Source of the DNA: Haliclystus octoradiatus
Lineage: Eukaryota; Cnidaria; Staurozoa; Stauromedusae; Haliclystidae
Direction: 5' to 3'
Assembly (NCBI GenBank): GCA_916610825.1
Contig: OU744449.1
Span: forward strand, 19,933,344-19,997,343
DNA length: 64,000 nucleotides
Shown here in pieces: positions 46,966 through 59,300 of this stretch. The notes beneath the pieces were generated by a model. It did no database searches and was not told the DNA's origin. It saw nothing but the letters and a program-made list of their open reading frames with translations. How positions within the stretch are numbered: position 1 is the first letter of the stretch; every line of letters begins with the position of its first letter. The translations under genes were made by a program, and so were the position numbers.

Positions 46966-46977
46966 TGCGCACGCGCA
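46966..46977. promoter_or_regulatory. Perfect NRF1-type site in the COQ7 promoter
   Basis: TGCGCACGCGCA, an exact palindromic NRF1 (NRF1/ewg/P3A2 family) consensus, 98 bases upstream of the COQ7 ATG. NRF1 commonly drives nuclear genes for mitochondrial proteins, so the placement makes sense. A second perfect site, TGCGCATGCGCA, lies in intron 1 at 47779-47790. Confidence 0.6.
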
Positions 46978-46988
46978 AACAAATCATA

Positions 46989-47033
46989 ATGGCTGCAACT
47001 GCCTACCAAATAGTCACTGCGAAAAAGAAATAA
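46989..47033 (+). promoter_or_regulatory. Possible uORF in the COQ7 leader, 14 codons
   Basis: ATG at 46989 (G at +4) reads MAATAYQIVTAKKK and stops at 47033, 41 bases before the COQ7 ATG. It lies just downstream of the NRF1-type site, so it is transcribed only if the start site is upstream of 46989. Not known as a conserved uORF. Confidence 0.35.
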
Positions 47034-47074
47034 CAATTTCGTAATTCGTTACCTTCGTAGCCTAAACGTTGAGA

Positions 47075-50000
47075 ATGTCTCAAAGATTGAGGCCAAGGCG
47101 TTTGAGTACACATTCACTCAATAAGTCGTCTAATACGTTAATTGCATCCATTACAAACTCAAAACATCACAATAATGGTTACAGCATTCTGCGATATATG
47201 CCGAGGGACCCAATTTTGCAAGCAATGTTGAGAGTTGACCATGCTGGGGAAGTTGGAGCTAACAGGATTTATCAAGGTCAGATGGCCGTGCTAGGGAATA
47301 GTTCAGCTGCAAAACAAATCCAGGTAATTTTTAGCATTTCGTTTGTGATCGCAAATGCTGTCGATATTGTGAACGGTTTGATTTAGCATTTAGCTACGTA
47401 ACATAAGGATATGTTATACTTAGCTTGTGCTAAACGTCAAGCATTTAGAATAGTGGGGCAGATAAAGGTTCAACATCAGCAATATACCGCAAATTGTGAT
47501 ACGAGTATAATTTTAGTATCAAACCAAAGATATTCGTTTATACTTCAAATAGAGCCCGTGACCCCATCCAGATTCAGTCTGAGTGCCGAGAAAATGGCAT
47601 CCAAAGTTTGATTCCACCTACGTCCGTTTCACTGAAAAATTACGAATGTGGTGAAATATTTTTGAATAGAATACACATAATTATTAATTTTATTATTATA
47701 ATGATATTATTAAAACTCCCACTTTCGTTCTACAGCAATATTTGTGTAAATCTATATCATTACGCAATATAATAAATATGCGCATGCGCAATACAAATTT
47801 CAGAATTTCGGAATTTTTGCGTTATTAATGATTATATATGTAGTATTGATATTGAATTGGCTTGGGGACTGAAAAATTGATGTTTTTCTACACAATCAAG
47901 ACATTTTCTATTCAATTAGCACTTATTATGTAGGCCCTATGTCTATTCCGATATGATTTGTAAATAAATTATATTAAAGGTAAAAATATAGGGCTTTTGC
48001 CTTTCACCTTTACTCTCAGTAGCCTATACCATATCAAATTAAACAAGTATAAGAATAGAAGTATGCTAATACAATAAGAATGATCATACGCCAGAAACGT
48101 AATTATGGTTTTTATTGGGAGCTATTTAAAGTTAAGTATTGAAAGTGCAGCAATACTAATTTAGATTTACAATATTTAAAGAATACTTGGAAGCAGAAAT
48201 AGTTATAGTTTTCTAGTAATAATATAAATAGAGAAGTCAAAGACTACACATTTTGTTACTGTAACTTGAAGTTTCACGCTTTATTGCGATCATCAGACAG
48301 TTAAAATTAGATAAGTTATAATTATCTAGTTTTAACTGTCTGATGATCGCAATAAAGCGTGAAACTTCAAGTTACAGTAACAAAATGTGTTAAGTCTTTG
48401 ACTCCTCTATTTATATTTACAGCTCTGTCAACAGACATTGAGCACTGTTTTACTGCTATTGGATAATATTTATTATTATTATTAATAATAATAATAATAC
48501 TAACAATAATGCATTTATATAGCGCGATTTCTTGAATAATTCAATGGCGCTTTACAATTTTAAGGAACTAAAAAATGATCATAAATGTTTTCATGTTTAA
48601 TGCTTAATGAATGATAATGATAATGATAGGCCTATTTAATGATATTAATATTAACATTAACAATTAAATTAATGATAATGATAATGTTTAATGAATAAAT
48701 AATAAAAATTATTATTATTTGTTTTTTTCAATTAAGAGTAAATTCTTTGTGTGCTTCTTTGAAGAGAAATGTTTTATAAGCATTTTAAACCCAGCAAGAG
48801 ATTGACAGCTACGTATTTCAAAAGTGAGGCTTTCCATATTTCAGGCACACTGCGAGAGAATGCTCGATTTCCGTATTTTCAAAAGCTAATTTTAGGCTGC
48901 ACAAGAAGCTTCTTGTCAGATGATCGTAATGCGCGAGTAGGTGTGTACAGGTGCAGAAGCTCTTTGATCTATATTGGTGCTATGCCATTCAATGACTTGT
49001 ACGTGGTGACTAATATATTAAACTTAATTCGTTGAACTGTAGGGAGCCAATGTAGATCTATTAAAATATTATATAGGCTACTTTAAGCGAAATTAATATA
49101 GGCTACCCTTAAAGCAAAGTCTTTTCTTGCATTATGTAAAACAGAAAGCAAAATAAAAAGTTGAAGTCCGGACTCAGTTCTAACAACGGAAAAATAACAA
49201 TTGTAGGTCCGGATATATAACTCAAATATCTTACTTGAAACTGACTGAAAAAACTGCAGAAAACTGGACCAAATACACACAGACTTTCGCTTTTATACAT
49301 ATCTATAGGCATACCCCAAATTACTTTCTTTGTTTATTTTGTTTCATTTATTTTGTTTCTTTATTCAAGGAAATGTGGGATCAAGAAAAGGAACACGTTA
49401 AAAAATTTGAAGAACTCTTACCCAAATACAGAATTCGACCAACAGTGCTACTGCCGTTGTGGAATGTTGCTGGTTTTGCACTTGGTAAGTTATTACAGTA
49501 TATTAATGCTATCTTTGCATGAAAATTAAATTACAATTTTGGCGTGACTTGGTAGTGTTATTCTACAATAGTGCATACTTTCTATATGATATTGCTGATT
49601 ACGTAGCATGTTACTGTTACAAATTACTGGCTGATGGTGGACAAGTCACATAGACCACATCTGCAAACGAAATGATAGTGCCACTTACCAAGACGTAGAA
49701 GAAAGAGATGTAATTATAAAAGAAGATAGAATATAATGATGTGAAGTTTTACACACCTGCATAGGTAGCCTATAGTGCCCAATGATAAATATCAGAGCTA
49801 CAATAGATAATTAAAATGAGTTAAAAAAGAGACAAAAGGCTCTCTTTACTCTGAGTTTTATGCCACACGACGATCAGCAGGTAAGAAGATATAAAAACAA
49901 AACAAACAATTATTCAGTTAAGGAAAGAGATTTCCCTTACGAAAAACAGTCCAGGAGTTCATGAACAGTTCATGAACAGTTCATGAACGTTAAATGGCCA

Positions 50001-52131
50001 CAAATTTTCATTAACTGTTCATGAACTGTCCGTGAGTGTTCATGAACTGTTCCTGAACTGTTTTTCGCAGTGTTGCCCACATTCAGGGTCCGACAAAGGG
50101 TTCAGCCTTCGGGAATCCTATAGGCATTCCAACATTTTCTTCTTAATTGTTTTGTTGATGGTTGACCAATAAATCATTGAAAACATCAATTTTCCTCTGA
50201 ATTTGCTCTAGCTTTCCGGAATCTAGGATTGCAGGATAACTTCTTTTGTCGTACCCTGCCCACAGTATCAATAGGGCATTACGGGCTATCTTATATGCTA
50301 CCATATCCGACATACGTATGTATACCTTATAATAAATTTAATAGTCATTGTAACCAATGTTTAAGTCAATTACATTGAATTGCCTCCTCCACAGTTGTCA
50401 AATTATTCAGTATTCAGTACATATGTATGAAATGCTGCTTTGATGTTATGCTTGTAGGTGCAGGCACTGCATTGCTAGGTAAAGAATCTGCCATGGCATG
50501 TACAGTGGCCGTAGAAGAAGTGATTGGACAGCACTATGATAGGTAAGTCAATTTTGTCCACGTCACATTGTTAGCCTGCATATCTTCAAGTAGCAATATT
50601 ACCTGTTTTCTCTATTGGAATGTTTCTATGCTGATATCCAATAGTAGGCTAGTAATATATGGTGGAAGAGTCAAATGATACACATTCTTTCCTGTTACAG
50701 TGTACCCCACTGAAATGTGAATCGAAATTGCCAACAATTTCCGTTGCATTTATCTGAATTTGCACTTCTATGAAATTGTTTATCAAGGATTTGACCAGAA
50801 AATAGGTTATAGGGTTTCAATTTCAGATTGCAGTTAAGCGGCAATTTTACTTATCAAATTGCACTTAAGTGAGTTACACTGTAGGCCCTACTGAATTTTC
50901 ACTGAGTTATCATTATTGTTTTCAAAGACATAGAACAATATATTGTCTGCCATAGATAAACATAACTTTAATCTAGATATGTTAGGCTAATATAAACCCT
51001 TTTTAATAGGGTGTCACAATGGTTCCAGTCTTCAGGGAACCACATTGTCTGATTGAAAACTTTCTGGGATTGAATTTAAAATGAATCAAATTATCCATTT
51101 GAATGATTCCAGAGAAAGATTTCCTAAATGTTTGAAATTTTGCTTAATTTAAAGCAGTGTGATGGTATGAATTTCAAACCATAGAAAGAATTAATTGAAA
51201 ACCTCTATGCTGGCCTTCCAAGAATCAAGGCTCCCTAGCCTGCGCGCAGCCGCAGACCCAAATATTTTTTATGATTAGTAGTCATAACCTATTAATCATG
51301 AAAAAAGATTTGGGTCTGCGGTTCCCATGATCCCTCACTTTGTGACTACTTGCCTTTTAACAACTCCATAAACATTTTCAACTAATCTTGGATTCTAACA
51401 TTCCTGTAATCATCTAAAATATGGCTGTGCGTGCATTTGACTCTGTGGAGGGGGGTAACTTTAGATGGTTGATGTACGGGACGTGCCAATTATTGAGGCT
51501 ACTTTTATATATTTTTCTTTGGAAATTTTTAAGGTAGCTGTTTCAGAACTTTCAAAATATTCGAGTTATTGTTTTTCAATGATCAAAAAACTTTGATGTA
51601 AACCAAGAAATTATAATCAATTTTCAAATATGCTCCCATAAAAAAAATATTTGGAGTATACATTTATGGCCTGGGTAAAATATTTGACGTATCAATTTAA
51701 CAAGTTTAGATGCTAAACTGACTGATAGCTGTTAAAAGTACTATCCATGTGCAATTGTACACTTATGACTTTTGGTGACGTTTGATGTCGTAATTTATCT
51801 TACTTTCAGCAAGTTAGCAATTTTCTTAATTTTGCATAGAAAATAATGACAGGCTCTTGAAAGTGGGATAGCAGATTATCAGCATGATCATTTATACCAC
51901 TACTGCTACTTCTACTGATGCTACTCATATGCAGGAATTGCGCTTTTCATACGTAGTTTTCATACAAACAGACCAAACTCTACTAATTCGCTATTCACTC
52001 TCCTCATTCACTGCACAAGTTTGGGTCTAAACAGTGTTATGTTCGTATTACAACCAATACTGAAGAGACATAGGGTTCAATTGGTAGGATTTGTTAATAT
52101 ACTTGATAGGATATGTACTTGATAGGATATC

Positions 52132-52216
<85 letters not shown>

Positions 52217-55200
52217 GGTGTTAGTAATATAATGACATGAGTGAACTGAATTAGCTGCTGCGCAATAGATTATATGTATTTACATTAATTAGTAGGTGTG
52301 AATTATCACGAGATACAACAAACAGAATGTCTCTAATTTCTCTCAATTGCAGCTTTGATAACTCTTATTTAATATTGAGTCTCATTTATCCCTGGCATTT
52401 GATCTTTGAATCATAACCAGCTGTTACGTTATGAATATGCTTATAACCTGGATTGAATGACCATCCAAAATAGTTTGTTAAAGCCTTTAACTTAAAGGCA
52501 GGTATACCAATCGTAATCATTTCTCAAAGGTAGGTTATACGTAGGGGGGGAGACTTAAGTCGAATTCGGGCATGTGTTGTAACGTCCAGAAAGACTTTAA
52601 TTATTTGTCGTGCTTTTTTAGCCAGCTACGACAATTACTCTGTGAAGACCTAGAAAAGTATAAAGAAATCCTTGAGGTGAGCAATAGCCTTTCATACCCA
52701 CGAAGTCTGGTTCGTATTTCAGATCAGGCAATACTCCCAATGGTGTGTTATCACAAAGGAGGGTTTGTTTGCAGCAGGGTTTCTATTGATGTTATTTATG
52801 CCATGGGGAAGGGTGGCTTCGATATCTTTTAGACAGAGTTGTCTCATTTTCAGAACTCGAAAAGAATGATAACATTTCGTTCGCAGAAGGTGAGACTTGA
52901 GGCCCTAAAATTTCAAAAATATGTCATAAAAATTTCACAAAGAATATTTACAAGAAGGAACTCCTTAAAAATGGCACAACCCCATACAGCCGATGTATGG
53001 AATTACCCTGTAGTGGAAGTGTCCTGGGACTTTATATGTAACATTTTTGTGATTATTCACAGGTTATAACCCAGTTCCGAGATGAAGAACTCGAACATCA
53101 CGATATTGCACTTGAAAACAATGCAGAAGAGGTAAAACCGATAAATAAAATTGGATTATTTTACAACGAATATTATACTTTTTAACACAATAAGTCAATA
53201 AGTCAGCTACTATCAATTAAAATATTTATGCAACTTCTATATTGAAACAATAGGAATGAATAAAAATGAACCAAGCTATTTCAATTATTAAATTTACTCG
53301 AAAAACATATATGTAGTACCGTATTTTGTCCCCTGTCGTCACATGGCTGGGCCTTAAAAATAAAGTAATACTGTACGTATTACGGTAAATCCTTCGTTTT
53401 TAAATTAAACGTCTGCGCTTGATTGAAATTCAAATCAGTAACAGACTTTCCTCAGATGATAATATTTAATAGATTGATTGGTTCAAATTAAAATTTGTTT
53501 CCGAACACTTCGAAGCCTTCAACACTTCAACAGGTCAATATACGGTTGTAAAAATTGAGAAAGTTTCGAGTGCTGTTTTAGTGACTTGATCACTGATATC
53601 ATCTTGACCTTTAAATGCAAGTATCTTTGTGTTTGCGGTGTTTTAAGCGATTTTCCCATCAAAGATTGTTGTAAATAATTGTACGTAACGAGCTTTGTTT
53701 TTTGGTAAATTTGTAAAAGATAGTTCCCGTTTCTCTGTTACAGATCTAACTAACAATAAAAATAGTAACAATGCTGCTATTTGTTATTGGATCGAAACTG
53801 ACAGACTTTTGCAAGCAACAAAATCCTCCTACACTATTCATTTTGGTTTTGTTACACATTTGAAAATAACTGTGGCTCAATACCCTGTAGTTTCCTTATT
53901 CTAGGAAATCCTGTTACCGAGTCCGATGCACTGTATGCTATTTGTATTTTATTTGTATCACTGATATATAAATAGAATAATATATATTGGCTATGTTATT
54001 GTTCCTTCCTTTTAATGAGATTTTGTTTTAAACCAGATGATCATTCATTTTTGCAACCAATTTAATATTGTGGAATGACTATTGTTATAAATGTGAATAT
54101 GCTTTGATTAGGCAATCTGTTGTCCTATACCTGTTCTCGACAGGTTTCTAATTAATTAACATTATTAATGCATTATACGTAAGATAATGACAATCATTAG
54201 TAATGTATTCATGTAGTTATAGCTTCGATATAAGTAAATTATGTAATTCACCTTCGTTTGCCTGTCAAACTTCATGACAAAGAAAAATCAATCAATCAAT
54301 CCCGAGTATCCCATAACACATTGCTCGCCCCAGGCTCTGCGCCTAGTGAATTAACAACATCATCACAGAATTTGTTGTAAGGTTTGATTAAATTTGATTC
54401 CCTGCGAATTATATTATAACGTTTCTCTATAACGATAGTCGTTATATTGCAACTGTTTGCGTGTGTTTTTAATTCTCCATTTTTAGGAATGCCTACATCC
54501 CTTAGACTAGGTTTCTATCTTGCATAGCATATAGATTTTCTCGAATAGAAATAATTGCTCGATAACAAATGACGATAATATATATCGTAGGAAATTACAT
54601 GTAAATGACGTTACATAGCAACTGTCTGTCTGTGTGGGATTGTTGTTATTTACAAACGAAGCTTTCAGTGACTGATATAAATGTTGAAACTGAGAATCCC
54701 GCTAAAAATCTCACATTGAACCCGGGAAAATCCGTCAGTCTAAATTGTTTTCTCTTCTTCATTTATACACGTGCTTAAAATCTTTGTTGTGTTACGATAA
54801 TGCGGATACAGCCCGGTTAACCCGCATAACAGTTTTAAATGCCTGTTAATGCTGATGCTTCTCCTGCATATTCATGTTGCCGTGTAGCGCAAGCGATTAT
54901 GGTACTATACCATTTATAATACTGATGCTGTACTTTCACTGTGAAAGTTGAGTAAGCTGTTACTGGGATATTCTCTAATAATTCTAATGACTATGTTAAT
55001 TACATATTAATTATGTCTGATTATGTTAATTATGTTAGTCTCTAAGGATTCTAATGATTATGTTAACTCTGTTAATTATATCTATTATTATTATTTTATG
55101 TTAATTATGTTATTATTATGTCACTAAATTTTGGATCCTTAGCTTTAAGGGCAATCAAACATGCTGTATTCCACGTGAAGTCCCTTCGCATACAAACTCA

Positions 55201-55485
55201 CGTATGTCGGAAGGCATGGCCGATTTTAATCTGCCAATATCCCACACATGAGCATTCGGAAAACAACAGAAATTGATTGTTTATCCTCTATACAATGCTT
55301 GTTGATCAAATATAAGCGACAATCAAGTCTGTGACCATTTCCCGCAATTTCATGTTTTGCTTAATCATCAATTTTAATACAGATTTCCCTTAATATTTAT
55401 TTTTCAGGCACCAGCCTACCCGATTATGAAACAATTTATTCAGTCTGGTTGTCGAGCGGCTATCTGGATTGCATCACGAATTTAA
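47075..55485 (+). CDS. COQ7: COQ7, 5-demethoxyubiquinone hydroxylase, six exons
   Basis: Exons 47075-47323, 49370-49484, 50458-50542, 52622-52676, 53063-53131 and 55408-55485 join in phase to 216 residues (human 217). Known role: a mitochondrial inner-membrane di-iron enzyme that hydroxylates demethoxyubiquinone in the penultimate step of ubiquinone synthesis, stabilised by COQ9. Seen: a basic, Ser-rich N-terminal 40 residues fitting a mitochondrial presequence, then the two-fold ferritin-like repeat. The expected iron ligands are all present: E59 in [16 protein letters not shown]89 and H92 in [12 protein letters not shown]141 in [13 protein letters not shown]177 and H180 in [11 protein letters not shown]. 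The C-terminal hydrophobic helix ends IWIASRI. Introns are 2046, 973, 2079, 386 and 2276 bases; intron 1 holds a long palindrome and a dispersed repeat. Confidence 0.96.
48221..48417. repeat. Near-perfect palindrome, about 94-base arms, in COQ7 intron 1
   Basis: The left arm (AGTCAAAGACTACACATTTT, GTTACTGTAACTTGAAGTTT, GCGATCATCAGACAG) is mirrored almost without change in the right arm around a seven-base centre. The right flank (GCTCTGTCAACAGACATTGA, CTATTGGATAATATTTATT) matches, inverted, the fragment at 29222-29340. Few changes between arms suggest a young insertion. Confidence 0.85.
48460..49070. repeat. Dispersed repeat beginning TTTATATAGCGCG
   Basis: Starts with a TTA/AAT microsatellite and AATGCATTTATATAGCGCGA, then GGCGCTTTACAATT. 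Later TGCGCGAGTAGGTGTGTACA, ATGCCATTCAATGACTTGTA and AGGGAGCCAATGTAGATC resemble a repeat widespread in fish and marine invertebrates. An open frame at 48769-49035 lies inside and is probably not a gene. Confidence 0.5.
49934..50072. mobile_element. GTTCATGAAC palindrome element in COQ7 intron 2
   Basis: CCCTTACGAAAAACAGTCCA then GGAGTTCATGAACAGTTC at the left; CTGTTCCTGAACTGTTTTTC then GCAGTG at the right. It lies 12 bases from the hAT-like MITE at 50084. Confidence 0.75.
50084..50258. mobile_element. hAT-like MITE family A (CAGGGT ends), copy 2
   Basis: CAGGGTCCGACAAAGG on the left, inverse CAGGGTACGACAAAAG on the right. Flanks CCCACATT (50076-50083) and CCCACAGT (50259-50266) form an 8-base target duplication with one change. 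Confidence 0.8.
51250..51321. repeat. Short hairpin, about 28-30-base arms
   Basis: CCGCAGACCCAAATATTTTT, then ATGATTA, is mirrored by ATTAATCATGAAAAAAGATT, then TGGGTCTGCGG. In COQ7 intron 3. Probably a very small foldback MITE. Confidence 0.6.
52132..52214. repeat. (ATA)n microsatellite
   Basis: About 27 uninterrupted units in COQ7 intron 3. Confidence 0.95.
54955..55130. repeat. Imperfect minisatellite of ATTATGTTAATT words
   Basis: Repeated ATGTTAATTA and TCTAATGATTATGTTAA words in the last COQ7 intron. Confidence 0.5.
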
Positions 55486-56330
55486 CATCAAAATAACAAT
55501 ATATGTAGAATGCAGTTTGCCATAATATGTGATGTTGCTTATGTAAGAAGAAGGATGGTCGGTGGAGACTATAACTATGAACAAGTAAACCTAAAGATGG
55601 CGTCATCTAGTGCCCACTCTCCTACATAATTGGTCTCATCACCGTTGTATTATGGTGTATGTCCGCTTTTGAAATTGAAACCATAGGAAAGACATTTGTA
55701 TGGTTTTTGTGATCAGATGAAAAACATTGTTACATGAAATCTGAATACAAACATAACATTATCGATGCTCTGTATACTGGTCAATTAATTTTTTAAAGAA
55801 GGAAATAATATCAACTTTTTAAGGTAGGATGAGACATTATTATGATATTTATGTATTAAAATCATTATCCTGTAAATAGGAACATTTCGTTAGAATTGTT
55901 TGCTTACACATTTCATTTGTTGTGTAATCGAGTGCATGGTATAAATTATATTTGAATTAAGATTAACTGAAAGAAATTATCAATGTCATAGAAGCTGTGA
56001 CAAATGTATCTTCAATGCTAACAATTATAGATTAATTATTTGGTTAGCTTAAATCGTGTTTTGATAAGAAATCTAAGTGATGTTGTATGATTTTAAAAAT
56101 TACAAAGATATAATATAGAAGAATGTAAGACAGCTTACATATTCTTAAACATGTGAGATTTAATTAATTGACCGATGACCATTTTTATATCAAGCATGAT
56201 TACAATACTTTTTATTGTTTATTATTTAGTTGACATCAAAACTATGCTATAATGTTTGCATGTCACTATAAAGCTTTCTATACAGTATAATGCAACCATT
56301 TAGAAATGTCAAATAAATAATTGGTTATAT
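55486..56330 (+). other. COQ7 3' untranslated region and likely polyadenylation area
   Basis: AT-rich stretch after the COQ7 stop. An AATAAA at 56312-56317 is the first canonical plus-strand signal seen, followed by T-rich sequence, and would give a 3' UTR of about 850 bases. Not proven. Confidence 0.4.
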
Positions 56331-59300
56331 TTAAGATTGATTGATCATTTCGGTAATTAGTTTGCTGTTGATTTAAGTTATTAATTGATTATTTTACGCC
56401 CGCAAAAAAATTATATCGTATCATCCTAATCGCAATGAAATTAGGAATTTGCAACAAATGATAGTTGCTGCTTCACCAGAACAAATCTGGCAATTTTAAT
56501 TAAGTTATAATCTAAAAGAAGATCTTAACATTAGTTTTTATCCGAATGTTGATTATTTATTGATTCAAATTGTTCTTTCAAATTAATCCAACGGTTATTA
56601 AATTCATCCGCGTATTAAATTGTTCATCTATCTTAATAATCTAATTGTTTACATTTTGATCAATATTAGATGACAATAAATGGTATTACATCAATTGATA
56701 TATTTATTGTTAATGATTTTAAAAACGGAAATGCTTCCCGTACAACACAATCAATTATATTGTTGTACATCTGTCCATCTGTTGAGAACAAAATCTTTGA
56801 AAAATGATTGTACAGTATAATTCATGTTATTTCTCACGTTATGTATTATTTTGGTATTTATCATTTATCCACAAACCGAGTAAGCTAATGCTTTTTCCTC
56901 CGGGGTGATTGGTTTCAATTGATTAGCATTCGCTAATCAATTGAAACCAATTTCTGAAGCATATGTGCATTTTATAGCCGGACGCCCCTCCTGACTCAAA
57001 TTTAATAGTGCATCTGCCAGGGATTGAGCCCAAGACCCTGTGGGCTGAAGTCCAACGCCCTAACCACTTCACCAAAGCTGCATCTTCATATTTCTGTTAT
57101 AGACTGTTTAGTATTTGATTATTTTTATTAAAATTGTATTGATGATTCTATATATCTATAGGTAAGACTTATAAATCAGTCTATTTTAATGCAGGTGATG
57201 CCTATTCTTTATACGGTATTATGTCTGTCTAATAGTTCACCGATTTCATTGTTGTCCACACAAAAATATTTTAATTTCTCCTTTACATGTATCCCGAGTG
57301 ACAGTTTTTGACGCCATTTAACATTTTCAATATTTACAATGATAAGAGTTGAAGAGAGACCTAACTTTCAGAACATTTGAAAAATTGACTCATCATATTG
57401 GTTTTGTTTTTATAATTAAATTTGGATACGAAATAGTGCAAACGAGACATTAGAAATTGAAATATTTTCAAATTTCGAAAATCTATAGACGTTTATCTAT
57501 AATCTATCATAGAAGTTTAGGAGAATCCTGTCAAATGTAGCTCTACAAATGACACGTCCCCATCTAGTCAGTATATATGGCAGTCTCCGCGGGAATTATG
57601 ATAATTGGGAGAAAAAAACTTCGGATCTCTGTATAGTATTGTACTAAAACGGGTTATGTATAGATCGTATGACTCCTTGTTGCATGCGATCAACTTTTCT
57701 CAGTTATAATTTTCGTTGTTTGATCGCCTATGCGAGCGCCATATACAGCACCTACTTCTTAGTCTAGAATACAAATCACGCTTAATAAGCGACGTTCAAA
57801 CAGGAATGATTGGATTAAAATCCGGGAGGCAATTAATGCCACTGTTGTAAAGTCTTCAGTTTATGCAGTTCCAAATCATATAAGAATCGCTCCATTGACT
57901 GGCCAAAAAATTGTATACTGTGAAGTCTATGATATCTCTTGTATACCACATATATTGTCTTTAATTGAGAGATAATGTTTCATTAAATTTAAAATATTTG
58001 TGAAGACTTGAGTTTTACCTTTTACGTAAAATCATTGCTATGATGCATATTGAAACGGAACGTTTACCGGAGCCATGTCGAGGGGGCGACAGTTAATAAC
58101 ACCTTTGTTATCATCTGTGGACGGGGTTGAATACAATCTGTCCCTTCCCACATTTGACGGAGAAACATTGCATGAATTCGGCTGAACTGCAAATTTACAT
58201 TTAAATATAAGTATAGATATTAGATAAATCAAACATAGATTCGGCTGGTTTTTCCGTTTTTTGCGGAAAATAAAATTGCTCTAATTATTTATTCTGCGTG
58301 TATAATGTATATAGCTGTTCTTGAGAGTATCGAGCATCCTCTCGAATGGTTTTCAGATAAATAATGTTACTATATTTATTACCGTAGAAATTTAGAATTA
58401 TCTATGATCTGCTCTAGACACAATGCCATAATAATTTAAATTAACTCTATCAGTAAATCTATTTAATCCGATCATTCCATAACTAAATCCGGCCTTGTGT
58501 TTTTTGGATATCCAGCTTTCTGTTGAGACATTCATAAACCTGGTCATTGTGATGTACATAAAATACAATAAATAACCACTCGCATGTAAATAAATGGGGT
58601 TTGTTATGTTTAGATAAAATCAATGGACGAGATATACTGACGAATGAACTTAACGGTATATTACATACGTAGAGATATATATATTATAATATTTTTTTTG
58701 TTTATCTAATAGAAGATAATATAGGGCTCTATATCTTCATTTGACAGAGCGGTAAATAATAATAATATATGGTGAAAGAGTCAAAGAATACACATTCTTT
58801 ACTGTTACTCAAGTTTCACGCATTTCACTGCGATCTTCAGACAGATTTTTTATTTTTCATTGAGTAAAAAATTCTGTCTAATTCTGTAAAATTCTAGATG
58901 ATTGTTATTGCGAACTGTATTTTTATGCGGCTACATTCAGATACCGAAGCGATGATTTCTAAATTATTATTATTATTATTATTATTATTAGCTGTTCCCA
59001 AGCGATCAGAATGATATAAATAAAAAGGAAGATAATAGTATCAGTGTATTTACCGTAGCAACCATCGACCACCCTGATTATAACAATGATTGCGCACGGA
59101 CGGCTGCATTTTAAATTAAAAGTATTCGGAAGAACCTACAATCAAGGTCCTGGTCATAAAGCGCGGGATCTTTGGAACCTGGTTCCCGGAAGGCCAGCAC
59201 AAGATCAGAAGATTTACAATTACTAGTTATGTTGTTAGTTTTGTAATTTAGATTTCAAAATTATCGTTACTTGAAATTCATGTTATTAATTTCAATGTTA

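Noticed and set aside
48769-49035. 88-residue open frame before COQ7 exon 2
   Set aside because: Lies wholly within a dispersed repeat, with no splice signals linking it to COQ7.
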